NCBI GenBank assembly: GCA_036924085.1
Contig: JAVGWX010000004.1
Location: forward strand, 12,219,954 to 12,283,953
Length of the DNA: 64,000 nucleotides
From: Ariolimax columbianus
Taxonomy: Eukaryota; Mollusca; Gastropoda; Stylommatophora; Arionidae
Direction of reading: 5' to 3'
Positions within the stretch are counted from its first letter, which is position 1; the number at the start of each line of letters is the position of its first letter. Positions 36,090 to 47,199 of this stretch are shown here, in pieces. Under the pieces are notes generated by a model. That model did not search any database. It saw only the letters and a program-made list of their open reading frames with translations, and was not told the DNA's origin. The translations under genes and the position numbers were made by a program.

Positions 36090-36330
36090 CCTTATCTTCA
36101 ATATTATCTGCAACAGTTGCAACATTGAATACAGAGGGCCTCGAGCTCCGTGAACTCTTCCGTCAACATCTTAATGACATTTCCAATAACTCTGGCGCTC
36201 CTGTCGCCAGCAACTTTAATAGTCCTTGACAACAGAGCAAGGTTGACATCAGACACTGAAATCATCTCCAGCTCCTTCAATAGTCAACATTAGTTTGAGC
36301 TTGAGAATTGTTTGATTTTCCTTATGGGAT
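36090..36330 (-). mobile_element. Possible LINE RT N-terminal fragment
   Basis: Minus-strand translation includes SDVNLALLSRTIKVAGDRSA and VIGNVIKMLTEEFTELEALC. This resembles the EV..AL...KNGKA.G.D segment before RT motif A. Low similarity; it could instead be an unrelated exon. Confidence 0.35.
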
Positions 36331-36834
36331 ACTTCAGACGTCATGGCTTGAATATATTCTATATCTGGGTAGGTTTCCTTTCCCATTCCACGCCCTTTAG
36401 CCATCTAGTTCTTTTCTCAAATATATAAGATCACCTGTTATGTATGCATGCATATCTTCCTGATGTCGGAAGATCGGCACCATGGGGACGGTCACACTTA
36501 AACTGCCGACACCAGTTTTATTACAGAAGTATACGAAGGACAAAATTCCTCAAACACTAGTTCCATCCCCCTGTGTATTTCTTTAGGTGGTTTTCCCTGC
36601 AACATCAAGAATTTTATCACAGTTCTGGCCTCTGATTTCTTCATTGTTTTGACAAATCGTTAGAGTATTAGATCCGGTCAATAAGGTGTGTTGCGCCATG
36701 CACCATAACGGGTAAACCCATCGAGAAGAGAAATTCATACTTCTCAAGTCCAGTACAAATTGAATGAGCTACATATGTGCCAAATTTCAACTTTTTCCTC
36801 TTACTCTTTCATATGGCAAGCCCCTTGTATATAT

Positions 36835-36935
36835 GTATTTGCGTGTGTGTGAGTGAGTGTGTGTATGTATGTAGCATGTACGTTTGTAGAATGTATGCAT
36901 GTCGTATGTATGTAATATACATAATATATGTTTCG
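36835..36935. repeat. TG/ATGT microsatellite
   Basis: Imperfect TGTGTG and ATGTATGT runs. Confidence 0.85.
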
Positions 36936-37079
36936 AATACTTTGAACTGCGTGCTTGTGACCGTTGTCCTAAGTCGTTTATGTCCTGCCCCTTCTCGCTT
37001 TGATCGTATCCAATTATTTCCAAGCACCTAATGCTTCAAATCCAAGATCAAGTTCGTTCTAATGTATGCTCTCAAAGGG

Positions 37080-37380
37080 GGACAACAACGAAAACCAGAA
37101 AAGGTAGACATCATCCAGAAATGGGTGGATGTGCAGAATAGAGAGATTGAAATGTTATGAAGGGATTACTAATGAGAAAAATGGCGGATAGAACCACACA
37201 GACATCAGTGGAAGATGTGAGAAGAAAACGATGGCGCTAGATGAGGCATCCATTGAGGAAACCAGCTGATCGTATTATAAGAGAATTACCGACAGACAAA
37301 ACCAGACATGGAGAAGATGGCTCGCGAGATACATGAAGGAAACAGCAGATGCATTGAGCTAGAGTGTATGCCCTCCCTTC
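37080..37380 (+). mobile_element. LINE 3' coding fragment (GWIGHTLRK type)
   Basis: Frames give NEKMADRTTQTSVEDVRRKR, WR*MRHPLRKPADRIIRELP and TRHGEDGSRDT, parallel to the 40.8-kb copy (SADNITQQFPRQSSGD). Stops throughout. Confidence 0.75.
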
Positions 37381-37399
37381 CACATGACATGAAGACTTG

Positions 37400-39690
37400 G
37401 AAGTACGCTTTTAAAAAAAGAGAAATCTGTTACATGTGGAGCTGAAGGGTTTTGGTTGAATAATGAAGGATAACCACGGACGCGGGAGTTCTTGACACTG
37501 TTTGACGCCATAATTAAACTGCACCTTATAATTCTGAGAAACGTACGATATGCTCACTATTAGCGCGTTCATAGTGTTGACATTTTGGCGTTGGTTTATT
37601 TGTGTGATCCAGACTCTTAACAGCCTCGCTTAACGTCACGATCTCATTTGGGGTCCTGGAGTCATTAGGTGTAGAAAAAATTGAAGGACAAGAAATGTAA
37701 ATCAAACAACCTTCTTTGTTCTTTCTATTTTTTGACATGATGGGGTTTTCTGAATAAATAAATGGTCCACTGGGGTCGCAACCACAAAAAGACTGTTTCA
37801 CAGCCACACTGTCCATGCTTGATAACTAGAAGCTTGGACACCGCACCTGTCAGACGTATCTACACATTCCTGGGCCTCTGGATACAGCTCGGGGGACATA
37901 CGTTAAAACAACACTGCTGTATTAGTATACCAACATGGCTACCATTTGACACACATAATCCACGGCCTGCAGTAAACTATTTTACATGTGACATATGTCC
38001 TGCTATAATCAAACATACTTTCTGCAGTTGAAAGGAGGGTATCATCACCAAAATAAGGGGATACTCTGTTGTTGTTGTTTCCTTTTCGCCTCATCCATTG
38101 CAGTGGGGCCCCTAACAGGAAGCCTGCGTGAAAGCACTTACGTGCACTTTTGTTGTCAACGTTTTTGGTTTGTGGGTGTAATTTGTTTTACACGATGAAG
38201 CCCTTGGCCATTGCAAAGATCTGCGTAGTCACCTATTACATGCTTGCAAGGTTACAGTTGTCCTATTCTCGTCTACCCGACATGATACTATTAATACTAT
38301 ATGGAGCAGGTTGAGCTCTACATAACATAAAATATATACCACACACATACCGTACACATACCATACAAATACCATACACATATATAATACAGCAGGTAAT
38401 AGTACTATCAAGCTGGCAAACGTAATGTGCAGTTTGGCTGTTTATCTTAGACTGAAACAAGGCGACCTACATTTGAAGAACACACGAAATGTGGACATGA
38501 TACACATACAAACATCCATTGTGCATAATGCTACCATCCTAAGATAATGACATACGGATAAGAAACACACGCAATATTGAAATGTCATAACACAACTTGA
38601 AATGTGCTTGCTCCTAGAACAGATGGCACTGAACTGTGCCGTGTCAACCATATTAGATCTGAAGCAAACAGGTTCTGCAACGTTAAGACGCCTCATTTCG
38701 CATACGTGACATTGTGAAGGCGGTGTCGCAGGAAGACACCGAAACTTCGCCTACCTGTAAGAAGAGGTCACAACTTGTGTGCTTACATCCCTGGCCGTAT
38801 TAACATTAAAAATATCCAGTCCTGAGAACAAAGCAAACCTTAATCAGATAATAACAGTCAATATAAACGTTAACACTCAAGGTTCACAGCTAGGTACGAT
38901 GACAGTCTGAAATATTGTCATGTTGGCCGGTGCGCACATAAAGGTGTGCCCCTAACAAAAACACCCCTGTGAATTTCTTTAACGCACAATCCAAATACTC
39001 CCAGCCACTCAGCTAAGACTGGGAAAGATAAAAATGACTTTCACTGTCAACAAGGGTAAAAACGCTTTGCAGATATTTGGACGTAGAGAGGTATTTGTCT
39101 TGGCTAAGGCTACCCGTTGTCACTTTTGTTAGGAAGGACAAATAGAAAAGACAGTTTCATTTATCTATGGGGCATTCTGATATAAGCTGGTGATAGGGGC
39201 CGTTAAAAATACATTATAAATGACCTAATGCAGGAAATATACGTGACAACGGCCCCACTATAAACCATGGAGTGACGATCAAAGATTGGTACAAAACAAA
39301 CGTAAGAGTGTTTACAAGCGTACTATCACAGCTAAAGTATGCTGGTCATTGTTAAGATGGTACACGTTTTCAATTTAATTTATAATTAACTACATATTTC
39401 ATTGAACTTTGCTGAAGCTGAATCTACAATGTAACTTTATTTGATCATCAAATAATTAGAAAGTGCCTAGTAACGTTGGTTGATTCAGCGAAAAATCAAT
39501 AACTACTTGATTACGTGCTGACACGTTCCTCAGCCACGGATGAACCACTTCGGTCCTAACTTCGTCTCCAACATTTGCTATTCTGGTCGAGTATAAGCTT
39601 TCCTGTTGATGTATCCTGGATGTTGTACTAGAGTACAATGCAGGCTGACCAACACTTTTTCCGCACCGAGGACACTATATTGCTGTCAAG
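37400..39690. other. No recognised feature
   Basis: Over 2 kb without a supported exon, repeat array or mobile element. Several 60-96 codon open frames are within chance expectation. A short ACACATACC run lies at 38340-38380. Confidence 0.4.
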
Positions 39691-40560
39691 TTGCTCCTAT
39701 GGTCATCCCTTCCTCTGAGTACGTGGCCCGCCCACCAATATTTTGTTGTGTATGTGTTAACAACTATTTCTTTATACAATGATAGTTGCAATTAGTGGGA
39801 CTTGCTGAGGTTCTGCATGCGCTGGCTGCAAAGACTTACTGACCACTTGTCTGTCCAAAGAGACCCGGGCCGCACTCAGTTTGTTCTCCGTTTTTGTAAG
39901 TGTCCATGTTTCAGCAGTATAACTCGTTGCAGGGAGTACGATATAGTTGAATAGAGAAGTGCGTAGTGTCCGATCACTGGACCATCGAGACGGCCTCCCA
40001 GCCCGAGCGACAACGTCTAGTTAGTTTTGGTTCTAAATTATTTGGTAAATTAAGGAGGCGTCCAAGATTGCAGTGTTTCTCGACGTCTGTCAAAAGTTTC
40101 ACATTAGGATGGCTTGGTCACAATGGACGAAACAATTTCTCGTGATTTTGGTCTTGGAGATGTTCGTTTCAAGCTCCGCCATCATTTCCTCTTTACTGAA
40201 CATCTCTAACATACGGTTGACTTCTTCGAATCGAAGATGATTGAGGTGTCTTCCATTAACGTTGTTTCAAAAAGTCCTCCCAGTCGAAACAACTGATAAC
40301 TGATTCCCAGCACGCAGATATAGGACCTCCTTGTGGGACCTTATTTTGTATTGGATACACAACTGGACGCTGGAAGGAAATTTGTGCAGCAGTTGGCAAG
40401 AGCATTGATAAAACCAGGACGGACACCTTGTTATATAAGCGAATACCAGACACATTGTTAATTCTATAGAACCGAATGCTATTTTTTTGTAGTCGATGAA
40501 TGTGCATATCGAAGGGATTCTGATATTCTCGATAAGGCGGTAACAAGTTGAGATAAATTA
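39690..40560 (-). mobile_element. LINE reverse-transcriptase fragment (motifs A-B and downstream)
   Basis: Read right to left: AFDSIELT (motif A region), KVPQGGPISACWESVISCFD (motif B region), SKEEMMAELETNISKTKI, then VLPATSYTAETWTLTKTENK. The order matches a metazoan RT; frames shift several times and the YADD-bearing part is not intact. Confidence 0.85.
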
Positions 40561-40837
40561 CAAACTAACATTTATTTATTTAAATGCAAATAAAATTAAT
40601 GCTGCAAATCTTTTATCACTGAGAAAAATGCACTGCCACAGATCCTGAACCACGAAAACAATTAGTTGTAACATATCCCGAATCTCAGAAAGTAAACATG
40701 TCGAAATGTCTTTTGAACACATTTACAAAAATTAATGTAGGTTCACAAAACAAATCGTTAAAGGAAGAAGACAAATGATTTACAAGTTTTTAAACTGTAA
40801 GAGAAATATGCTAAACGTTAATGAACACACATGGGTT

Positions 40838-41160
40838 CATGTTGATAATAGAGATATTGAAATGGTATGATAAGATCCCTAATAGGGAACTGATTATCTG
40901 ACAGAATAGAGAGATTGAAATGGTATGATAATTTCATTAATATGGAGCTGTTGGAATGAACCAGACTTTCATCAGTTGAACATGTCACGAGGAGAAGTCT
41001 CTGGTGTTGGATAGGACACACACTAAAGAGATCAGCTGATAACATTACACAACAATTCCCAAGGCAGAGCAGTGGAGACAGACCAAACACTCACGCAGAA
41101 AAGAGGACGAGACCTACATGAAGGTAGCAGGAAGGACGTGGAAAGAGCTGGACTAAATGG
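40838..41160 (+). mobile_element. LINE 3' coding fragment leading into a satellite
   Basis: Encodes (with frameshifts) a WCWIGHTL-like segment, KRSADNITQQFPRQSSGDRP and NTHAEKRTRDLHEGSRKDVE. The closing codons of this ORF type run into the 70-bp array without a break. A short direct duplication (GAGATTGAAATGGTATGATA) occurs at 40851-40930. Confidence 0.8.
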
Positions 41161-42135
41161 CGAACGACTGAATGACTTGGCCTGTACTTGTTGTAGACAT
41201 GTGCTCCGTTGAGACTTGAGCTGGACCAGATGGCCAACAACTGGCAGACGTGACGTGTACTTGTTGTAGACATATGCTCCGTGGATAGAGATGGATCAGA
41301 TGGCCAACAACTGGCAGACGTGACGTGTACTTGTTGTAGACATATGCACCGTGGTCAGAGATGGATCAGATGGCCAACAACTGGCAGACGTGACGTGTAC
41401 TTGTTGTAGACATGTGCTCCGTGGATAGAGATGGATCAGATGGCCAACAACTGGCAGACGTGACGTGTACTTGTTGTAGACATGTGCTCCGTGGATAGAG
41501 ATGGATCAGATGGCCAACAACTGGCAGACGTGACGTGTACTTGTTGTAGACATGTGCTCCGTGGATAGAGATGGATCAGATGGCCAACAACTGGCAGACG
41601 TGACGTGTACTTGTTGTAGACATGTGCTCCGTGGATAGAGATGGATCAGATGGCCAACAACTGGCAGACGTGACGTGTACTTGTTGTAGACATGTGCTCC
41701 GTGGATAGAGATGGATCAGATGGCCAACAACTGGAAGACGTGAAATGTACTTGTTGCAGACATATGCACCGTGGTCAGAGATGAACCAGGTTCTGAACGA
41801 CTGGAGGACGTGACGTGTACTTGTTGTAGACCTGTGCTCCGTTGAGAGTTGAGCTGGACCAGATGGCGAACGACTGCTGGACGTGGCGTGTACTTGTTGC
41901 AGACAAATGCACCGTGGTCAGAGATGAACCAGGTTCTGAACGACTGGAGGACGTGACGTGTACTTGTTGTAGACCTGTGCTCCGTTGAGAGTTGAGCTGG
42001 ACCAGATGGCGAACGACTGCTGGACGTGGCGTGTACTTGTTGCAGACAAATGCACCGTGGTCAGAGATGAACCAGATGGCGAACGACTGGTGGACGTGGC
42101 GTGTACTTGTTGTAGACCTGTGCTCCGTGGAGATT
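41160..42135. repeat. 70-bp minisatellite derived from LINE 3' end
   Basis: About 14 units of TGGCCAACAACTGGCAGACG, TGACGTGTACTTGTTGTAGA, CATGTGCTCCGTGGATAGAG and ATGGATCAGA. One frame reads ELDQMANDCWTWRVLVADKC, which matches the W..LV..LCS terminus of the adjoining LINE ORF. Confidence 0.93.
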
Positions 42136-42689
42136 TTAACGATTGTCGTAAACATTTATACTTAGGCACTTGTCAATTCATCGCCTATGCTTTATTTTTT
42201 CTTTACCTTTAGGTTTTCACTCCTCGCTGCTTGGGTGTTACATCAAATTCTGTCAATATTTAAAAAAAAAAAGCTACCAAGGATTTGAACTGGACCCTTC
42301 TGTTGAACGAATGAGTAAGAAAGTAAGCAGCAGTGCCTAGCAGAGGCACACAATACAGGAGAACACATTTGATTCACGTCTCATCCCGAAAGGCAAATGC
42401 AGCTTCGACAAACATTAAAGGCAAACATTGGACGTCCAGAGCGATCTAGCTTGGGTGGCAAATCGCAGTATTATTCTCTTTTTGGTCAGGCTGACATGAA
42501 AGCGGCTGGAGTTACTACTCAAACTGCTAACCAGAAGAGTCGTTCCCGTGACTTTTATTGTAAACAATCCAAGTGGACTTCAACAATTAAAGAAAATAAA
42601 CACGATAGTTGATAAAGTATAATACGATGGGGGAAAGGACGATATTCATTTTAGTAATATGTTATGTATTATTATGTTTAAATAGTTTA

Positions 42690-43165
42690 TAACCTCTACA
42701 CCTCACGGTAGAAGAGGAGCGACTAAGTAAGTAAGTAAGTAAGTATTATTATGTTTAATACGACCACTAACCTCTACACCTCACGGTAGAAGAGGAGCGA
42801 CTAAGTAAGTAATACGACCACTAATCGGGAAGAGCCTACAAATATCCAATCAGACAGAACACACTGATTAGACGTATTAGTCAGGGTCAGACAAAACATA
42901 CCGATCAAAACCACCATCTCACTCCACGTAGGTTTCGTGGTAACGGCTGTTTTCATGGTAGCCTGGCAAACGAGGTGAGGGATTGATGTGAACATGTAGT
43001 AGTGAGTGACAAGCAGATGAAGCCAAGCATAATACGACGCTGGTACACGTTCATCAACACGCTCGCGATGTGGAAAAGGCTACTCCAACCCGCCACTTAG
43101 CTCTCTTTTCAGGGCTCACAAAAGAGTAATCTCAATGATTGTGGGCATTCAACATCATCAAATCG
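42690..43165 (+). mobile_element. Dispersed repeat family C copy with duplicated 5' end
   Basis: CCTCTACACCTCACGGTAGA plus AGAGGAGCGACTAAGTAAG occurs twice (42694-42735 and 42772-42810). The family C body follows, with AAACATACCGATC, CAGGGCTCACAAAAG and GTGGGCATTCAAC at the end. Confidence 0.72.
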
Positions 43166-43369
43166 ACCCCATTTAAAACGAGATAACTTAATGTTAAATA
43201 GTTATATTGATATGCACGTAATTCTGATATGATTTGAAAACATTGCTGTCGTCTTATGATCTTGTCATTATCATTAATATGTGAGGTGGGTCAGGTTTGA
43301 CCCTTTGTAAGCTAAAACATACGCTTGACCAGCTTTCCCCACCACAGAGGCGTAGCAGCCAGAGGTTCA

Positions 43370-43895
43370 AACTATCCAACACTATATATTGGAGTAGTGG
43401 TACAGTGGGTTCCAACCGACTGTAACATCCACGGCAACGAGGTGGCAGACAGACTGGCAAAAGAAGGTGCAAGACTACCACAACCAGATTCTAATGTGAC
43501 CTTCGAAAAGTCCAAAAGGTTTATTAGGGCCAGATATAAGGCCAAATGGGAGACAGAACATACCGGCTACACAAAAAATGATGCCTACTACCAGTTGAAC
43601 AGAAGAGAGCAGGTCGTGGTCTTCAGACTCCGCACAGGCCACAACAGACTGAGGCACCATCTATTCAATAAACTGAAGATAGGTGGCACTGACAAATGCT
43701 CCTGTGGTACAGGGAAAATGATCGCTGAACATCTGCTGCAAAATTGCCCGACATACGAGGACCAGAGAAAGCACATGTGGCCATCATCAGTGCCAACACT
43801 AGACAAGCTCAATGGCAATGTCGACAGCCTCAGGATGACATCTGCTTTCTTCGAACAAATTCAAGTTGACGTCTGACAGCGTACGAAGAAGAAGA
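43370..43895 (+). mobile_element. LINE 3' end: RNase H C-terminus and Cys-rich tail
   Basis: An open frame of about 165 codons. It starts in the last part of an RNase H domain (VVVQWVPTDC, HGNEVADRLAKEGA), then LRTGHNRLRHHLFNKLKI, the Cys/His segment KCSCGTGKMIAEHLLQNCPT, and the C-terminus FFEQIQVDV with a stop at 43874-43876. A GAAGAAGAAGAAG tail follows. It lacks RT and endonuclease, so it is a 5'-truncated insertion, among the least decayed LINE pieces here. Confidence 0.92.
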
Positions 43896-43989
43896 AGACA
43901 GCACTATCTATTGCGTTAAACGCTTGTGCAACTACATAATGAAGTTCGTTTGTCGAACTCAGCCTTTCACAACCTTTTGACTCTGAAAC

Positions 43990-44265
43990 AAGAACACTTG
44001 AAATCAGTGTCAGATCTCACAGAGCCCCTGAAATCACTGTCAGGTCTCATAGAGCCCCTGAAATTAGTGTCAGGTCTCACAGAGCCCCTGAAATCACTGT
44101 CAGGTCTCACAGAGCCCCTGAAATCAGTGTCAGGTCTCACAGAGCCCCTGAAATCACTTTCTGGTCTCAAAGAGCCCCTGAAATCAGGGAGAGGTCTCAC
44201 AGATCCCCTGAAATCAGTGTCAAGTCTCACAGAGCCCCTGAAATCAGTGTCAGCTTTATGAACCC
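43990..44265. repeat. 30-bp minisatellite
   Basis: Nine units of TCAGGTCTCACAGAGCCCCT plus GAAATCAGTG. Ten codons per unit keep both strands open. Confidence 0.95.
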
Positions 44266-44339
44266 CTGCATAAGTCTAACTAAATTACCAGAAGTCAGTG
44301 CTTAAACTAATACTGCTATAATAATAGTCATATATTTCT

Positions 44340-45590
44340 TCTTTTTATTTTTCTTCTTAGTACGCTGTCAGACGTCGACTTGAATTTGTTCAAAGAAAAC
44401 CGCCGTCATCTTGCGGCTGCCGACGCTGTCATAAAAAAGCCTGTCTGGTGTTAGCACTGGTAATGGCCACATGTGCTTTCTCTGGTCCTCATATGTCGGG
44501 CAATTTTGCAGGAGATGTTCAGGGGTCATTTTCACAGTACCACGGGTGCATTTGTCAGTTGCATCTATCTTCAGTTATTGAATAGATGGTACCTCAGTCT
44601 GTTGTGGGATGTGCGTAGTCTGAAGACCACCACCTGCTCTATTCTGTTCAACTGGTAATAAGCATCATTTTTGCGTGTGTATGCTCTGTTTCCAATTTGT
44701 TTCCTGTATCTGGCCCTAATAAACGTTTTGGACTTTTCATAAGTCACATTAGAATCTAGTTGTGGTAACCTTCCACCTTCTTTTGCTAGTCTGCCTACCT
44801 CCTCGTTGCCTTGAATGTTACAGTTGGATGGAACCCTTTTGAACTGCTGGCATAGTTGACAGAGTACTGATCTTAAGTCATTTAGGTCTGTATTTTTCTA
44901 GCTCTTTATCGATGTAACCACGAACATGGCATCTGTTTAAAACAAATTACCTGACTTTCATTTCTTTCGTCTGTCAGCATATCTTCTACTGCAGCTTTCA
45001 ATACCTCTGCCTCTGGTATTAAATTACTGGAGAGGTTTCCAGTTACCACTGACAGCGTTGTCTGTCTTCCGTTTGTTAGACTCAGAAATACTCTTTCCCC
45101 TCCATGTTATGTTGCATTTGTTGATTTTTTTGCAGTACCGCCAGTGGGTACTTCTATTCTATGTCTCAGGGTTATGACTTTTCTTTCCTTTTCAGTCTGC
45201 CCGTTCTTGCTTCCGATACCTGGTATATTTTCTATAACCCCCTGGAAAGATTTGCTGCTCCAAGACGGGTGTGCATATTGAAAGGGTAGGCTTTTGTGTT
45301 GATATGGCGATCATAAAGGTCTTATCTCATCTTTTGTGTTGGCTAATTGTTCAAAATATTTCCGTGTTAGTCTCCTTTTTCCAAATCCCTTCAATCTCTG
45401 ATGCACTGGGTGGTCTGTCAGTCTTATTAATTTCTCTACTTGCTGCTGGGTTCGGGTCTCTTCTATTGTAGGTGTGCAACCATATATTTGAATTAAAGTG
45501 AAGTCATGTAATCCCTCAGAAAAGTAGAACCGACTCTTGCTAGTGAACACATTCTTCTGGGTTTGAACGAACGCTCTAGAGACATTACCC
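44340..45590 (-). mobile_element. LINE 3' portion: connection region, RNase H and tail
   Basis: Inverted relative of 43370-43895 and longer. Read right to left: QIYGCTPTIEETRTQQQVEK, HPVHQRLKGFGKRRLTRKYF, an RNase H region with LSSNLIPEAEVLKAAV, CNIQGNEE, EQVVVFRLRTSHNRLRYHLF, the Cys-tail remnant TPEHLLQNCPTYEDQRKHMW and the same FFEQIQVDV end. Stops and frameshifts throughout; tail AAGAAGAAAAATAAAAAGAA. Confidence 0.9.
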
Positions 45591-45717
45591 TATATAATAG
45601 TAAGTAGCATGTCCTTTGCAGAGCATTGCTTCTTATAACCGCCAACCTATTTGGCTGTTATAAGTTGCTGGCAAAGTGTGCAGTACGGTAGTTTGCCATT
45701 ATTTTCGTACGTAGAAG

Positions 45718-45720
<3 letters not shown>

Positions 45721-45777
<57 letters not shown>
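45721..45777. repeat. Poly-A tract (57 nt)
   Basis: Uninterrupted run of A, followed by CAAACAAAC and the tRNA-like sequence. Confidence 0.98.
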
Positions 45778-45778
<1 letters not shown>

Positions 45779-45779
45779 A

Positions 45780-45866
45780 AACAAACTGGGCACGAGTGGG
45801 ATTCAAACCGGGTGCTTTGGTATTGTGAAACGGACGCTTCACCCACTGAACCAAACATGCAAGCAA
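45780..45866 (-). mobile_element. tRNA-like sequence, probable SINE remnant
   Basis: Minus strand: TTGGTTCAGTGGGTGAAGCG (A-box-like), a TTTCACAATAC loop-like segment and GGTTTGAATCCCACTCG (B box). It resembles a tRNA with loop anticodon CAC, but the stems pair poorly, so I do not call a functional tRNA gene. Confidence 0.5.
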
Positions 45867-45894
45867 AGAACTTATTCCATTTTGAATCAAATGC

Positions 45895-46035
45895 TGACGT
45901 GTATCACAGTGTGATTGTAACGTGTATCACAGTGTGATTGTAACGTGTATCACAGTGTGATTGTAACGTGTATCACAGTGTGATTGTAACGTGTATCACA
46001 GTGTGATTGTAACGTGTATCACAGTGTGATTGTAG
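45895..46035. repeat. 23-bp minisatellite
   Basis: Six near-perfect units of CGTGTATCACAGTGTGATTG plus TAA, including a quasi-palindrome TCACAGTGTGA. Confidence 0.97.
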
Positions 46036-46419
46036 GTATCCTGCCTTTTGAATGATATCTCGCTGTTATTATTCCGGATGATGTTGCTTCCAATTTCATA
46101 AATACCTTCCCCACCTCTGTTGACATGATAAAAGTGTACGTCGTCTTCCTCTTTATGTTCTGAATACATCTTGTTTTCTCTTGTGCTTGGTGTGGTGGTT
46201 TCTGCGCTATCGCATCTAACCCTCGCAAGGCACAGGGCATTGAAATTATAACGTCCATTTCCTTGGCAGGTTGGCCCCCATGCAACTTAATACCTTGGTC
46301 TGATGTTCCAGGACTCTATCCTACCAGGACACAGTTCCCAGGATAATCAAGACACGCAACCCGTCCAATCGCCCCAAGGTAGGACACACATAATAACCAA
46401 TAAATATATAAAGCATCAA

Positions 46420-46645
46420 CATACTCATTAGAACATACTCATTAGAATATACTCATTAGAATATACTCATTAGAACATACTCATTAGAATATACTCATTA
46501 GAATATACTCATTAGAACATACTCATTAGAATATACTCATTAGAATATACTCATTAGAACATATTCATTAGAATATACTCATTAGAATATACTCATTAGA
46601 ACATATTCATTAGAACATATTCATTAGAATATACTCATTAGAACA
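46420..46645. repeat. 14-bp minisatellite
   Basis: About 16 units of ACTCATTAGAAYAT. Units alternate AATAT and AACAT in a loose pattern of period three. Confidence 0.95.
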
Positions 46646-46779
46646 TAAGGTTGACATCTGACGCCCCTTGATAAATTTTCGGTCCACAAATCTCAAAATG
46701 AAATATCATATCGTCATGGCCTCGGTGTTTCTAAGACATAGATCAAATGAATATGTAAGGTCTGTTATTAAACCGATGA

Positions 46780-46960
46780 GACTGGTCGAATGGTGAGATG
46801 TCTGCCTGCTGAGACGGAGGGCAGCGGATCAAATCCTCGGTAAGACATGTTCTTTTTCAGTTGGGGGTGAAATAAACAAATATAACCAGCATACGACGTG
46901 GCGATAGCTCTAGCGAAGTGTCCGCAGTCCTCAGTCATTAAACCGCTAGGCTACCCCAGA
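46780..46960 (+). mobile_element. tRNA-like SINE head
   Basis: A-box-like TGGTCGAATGGTGAGATG and B-box-like GGATCAAATCC, followed by CTCGGTAAGACATG and GGGGTGAAATAAAC, matching the order at 8.65 kb. Confidence 0.5.
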
Positions 46961-47029
46961 AACTGAAGCAAAGTTGTACTACATCACAATGAAATGAAAC
47001 GAACGATTTTACCGAACCATATCGATTTT

Positions 47030-47031
47030 CA

Positions 47032-47070
<39 letters not shown>

Positions 47071-47150
47071 GCACGCACACACGCACCACACACACACACA
47101 CACACACATGCATATACATATATATATATATATATATATATCTCATATAT

Positions 47151-47195
<45 letters not shown>
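47030..47195. repeat. Compound CA / TA / GA microsatellite
   Basis: (CA)n with CG interruptions, then (TA)n, then (GA)n. Confidence 0.97.
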
Positions 47196-47196
<1 letters not shown>

Positions 47197-47199
47197 CAA

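Noticed and set aside
43325..43876. A host RNase H gene
   Set aside because: The domain is truncated at its N-terminus and followed by a LINE-type Cys-rich tail and a GAA repeat; related copies lie at 19.1 and 44.4 kb.
45780..45866. Functional tRNA gene
   Set aside because: A- and B-box-like elements are present but stem pairing is poor and it abuts a 57-nt poly-A tract, as expected of a retroposed copy.
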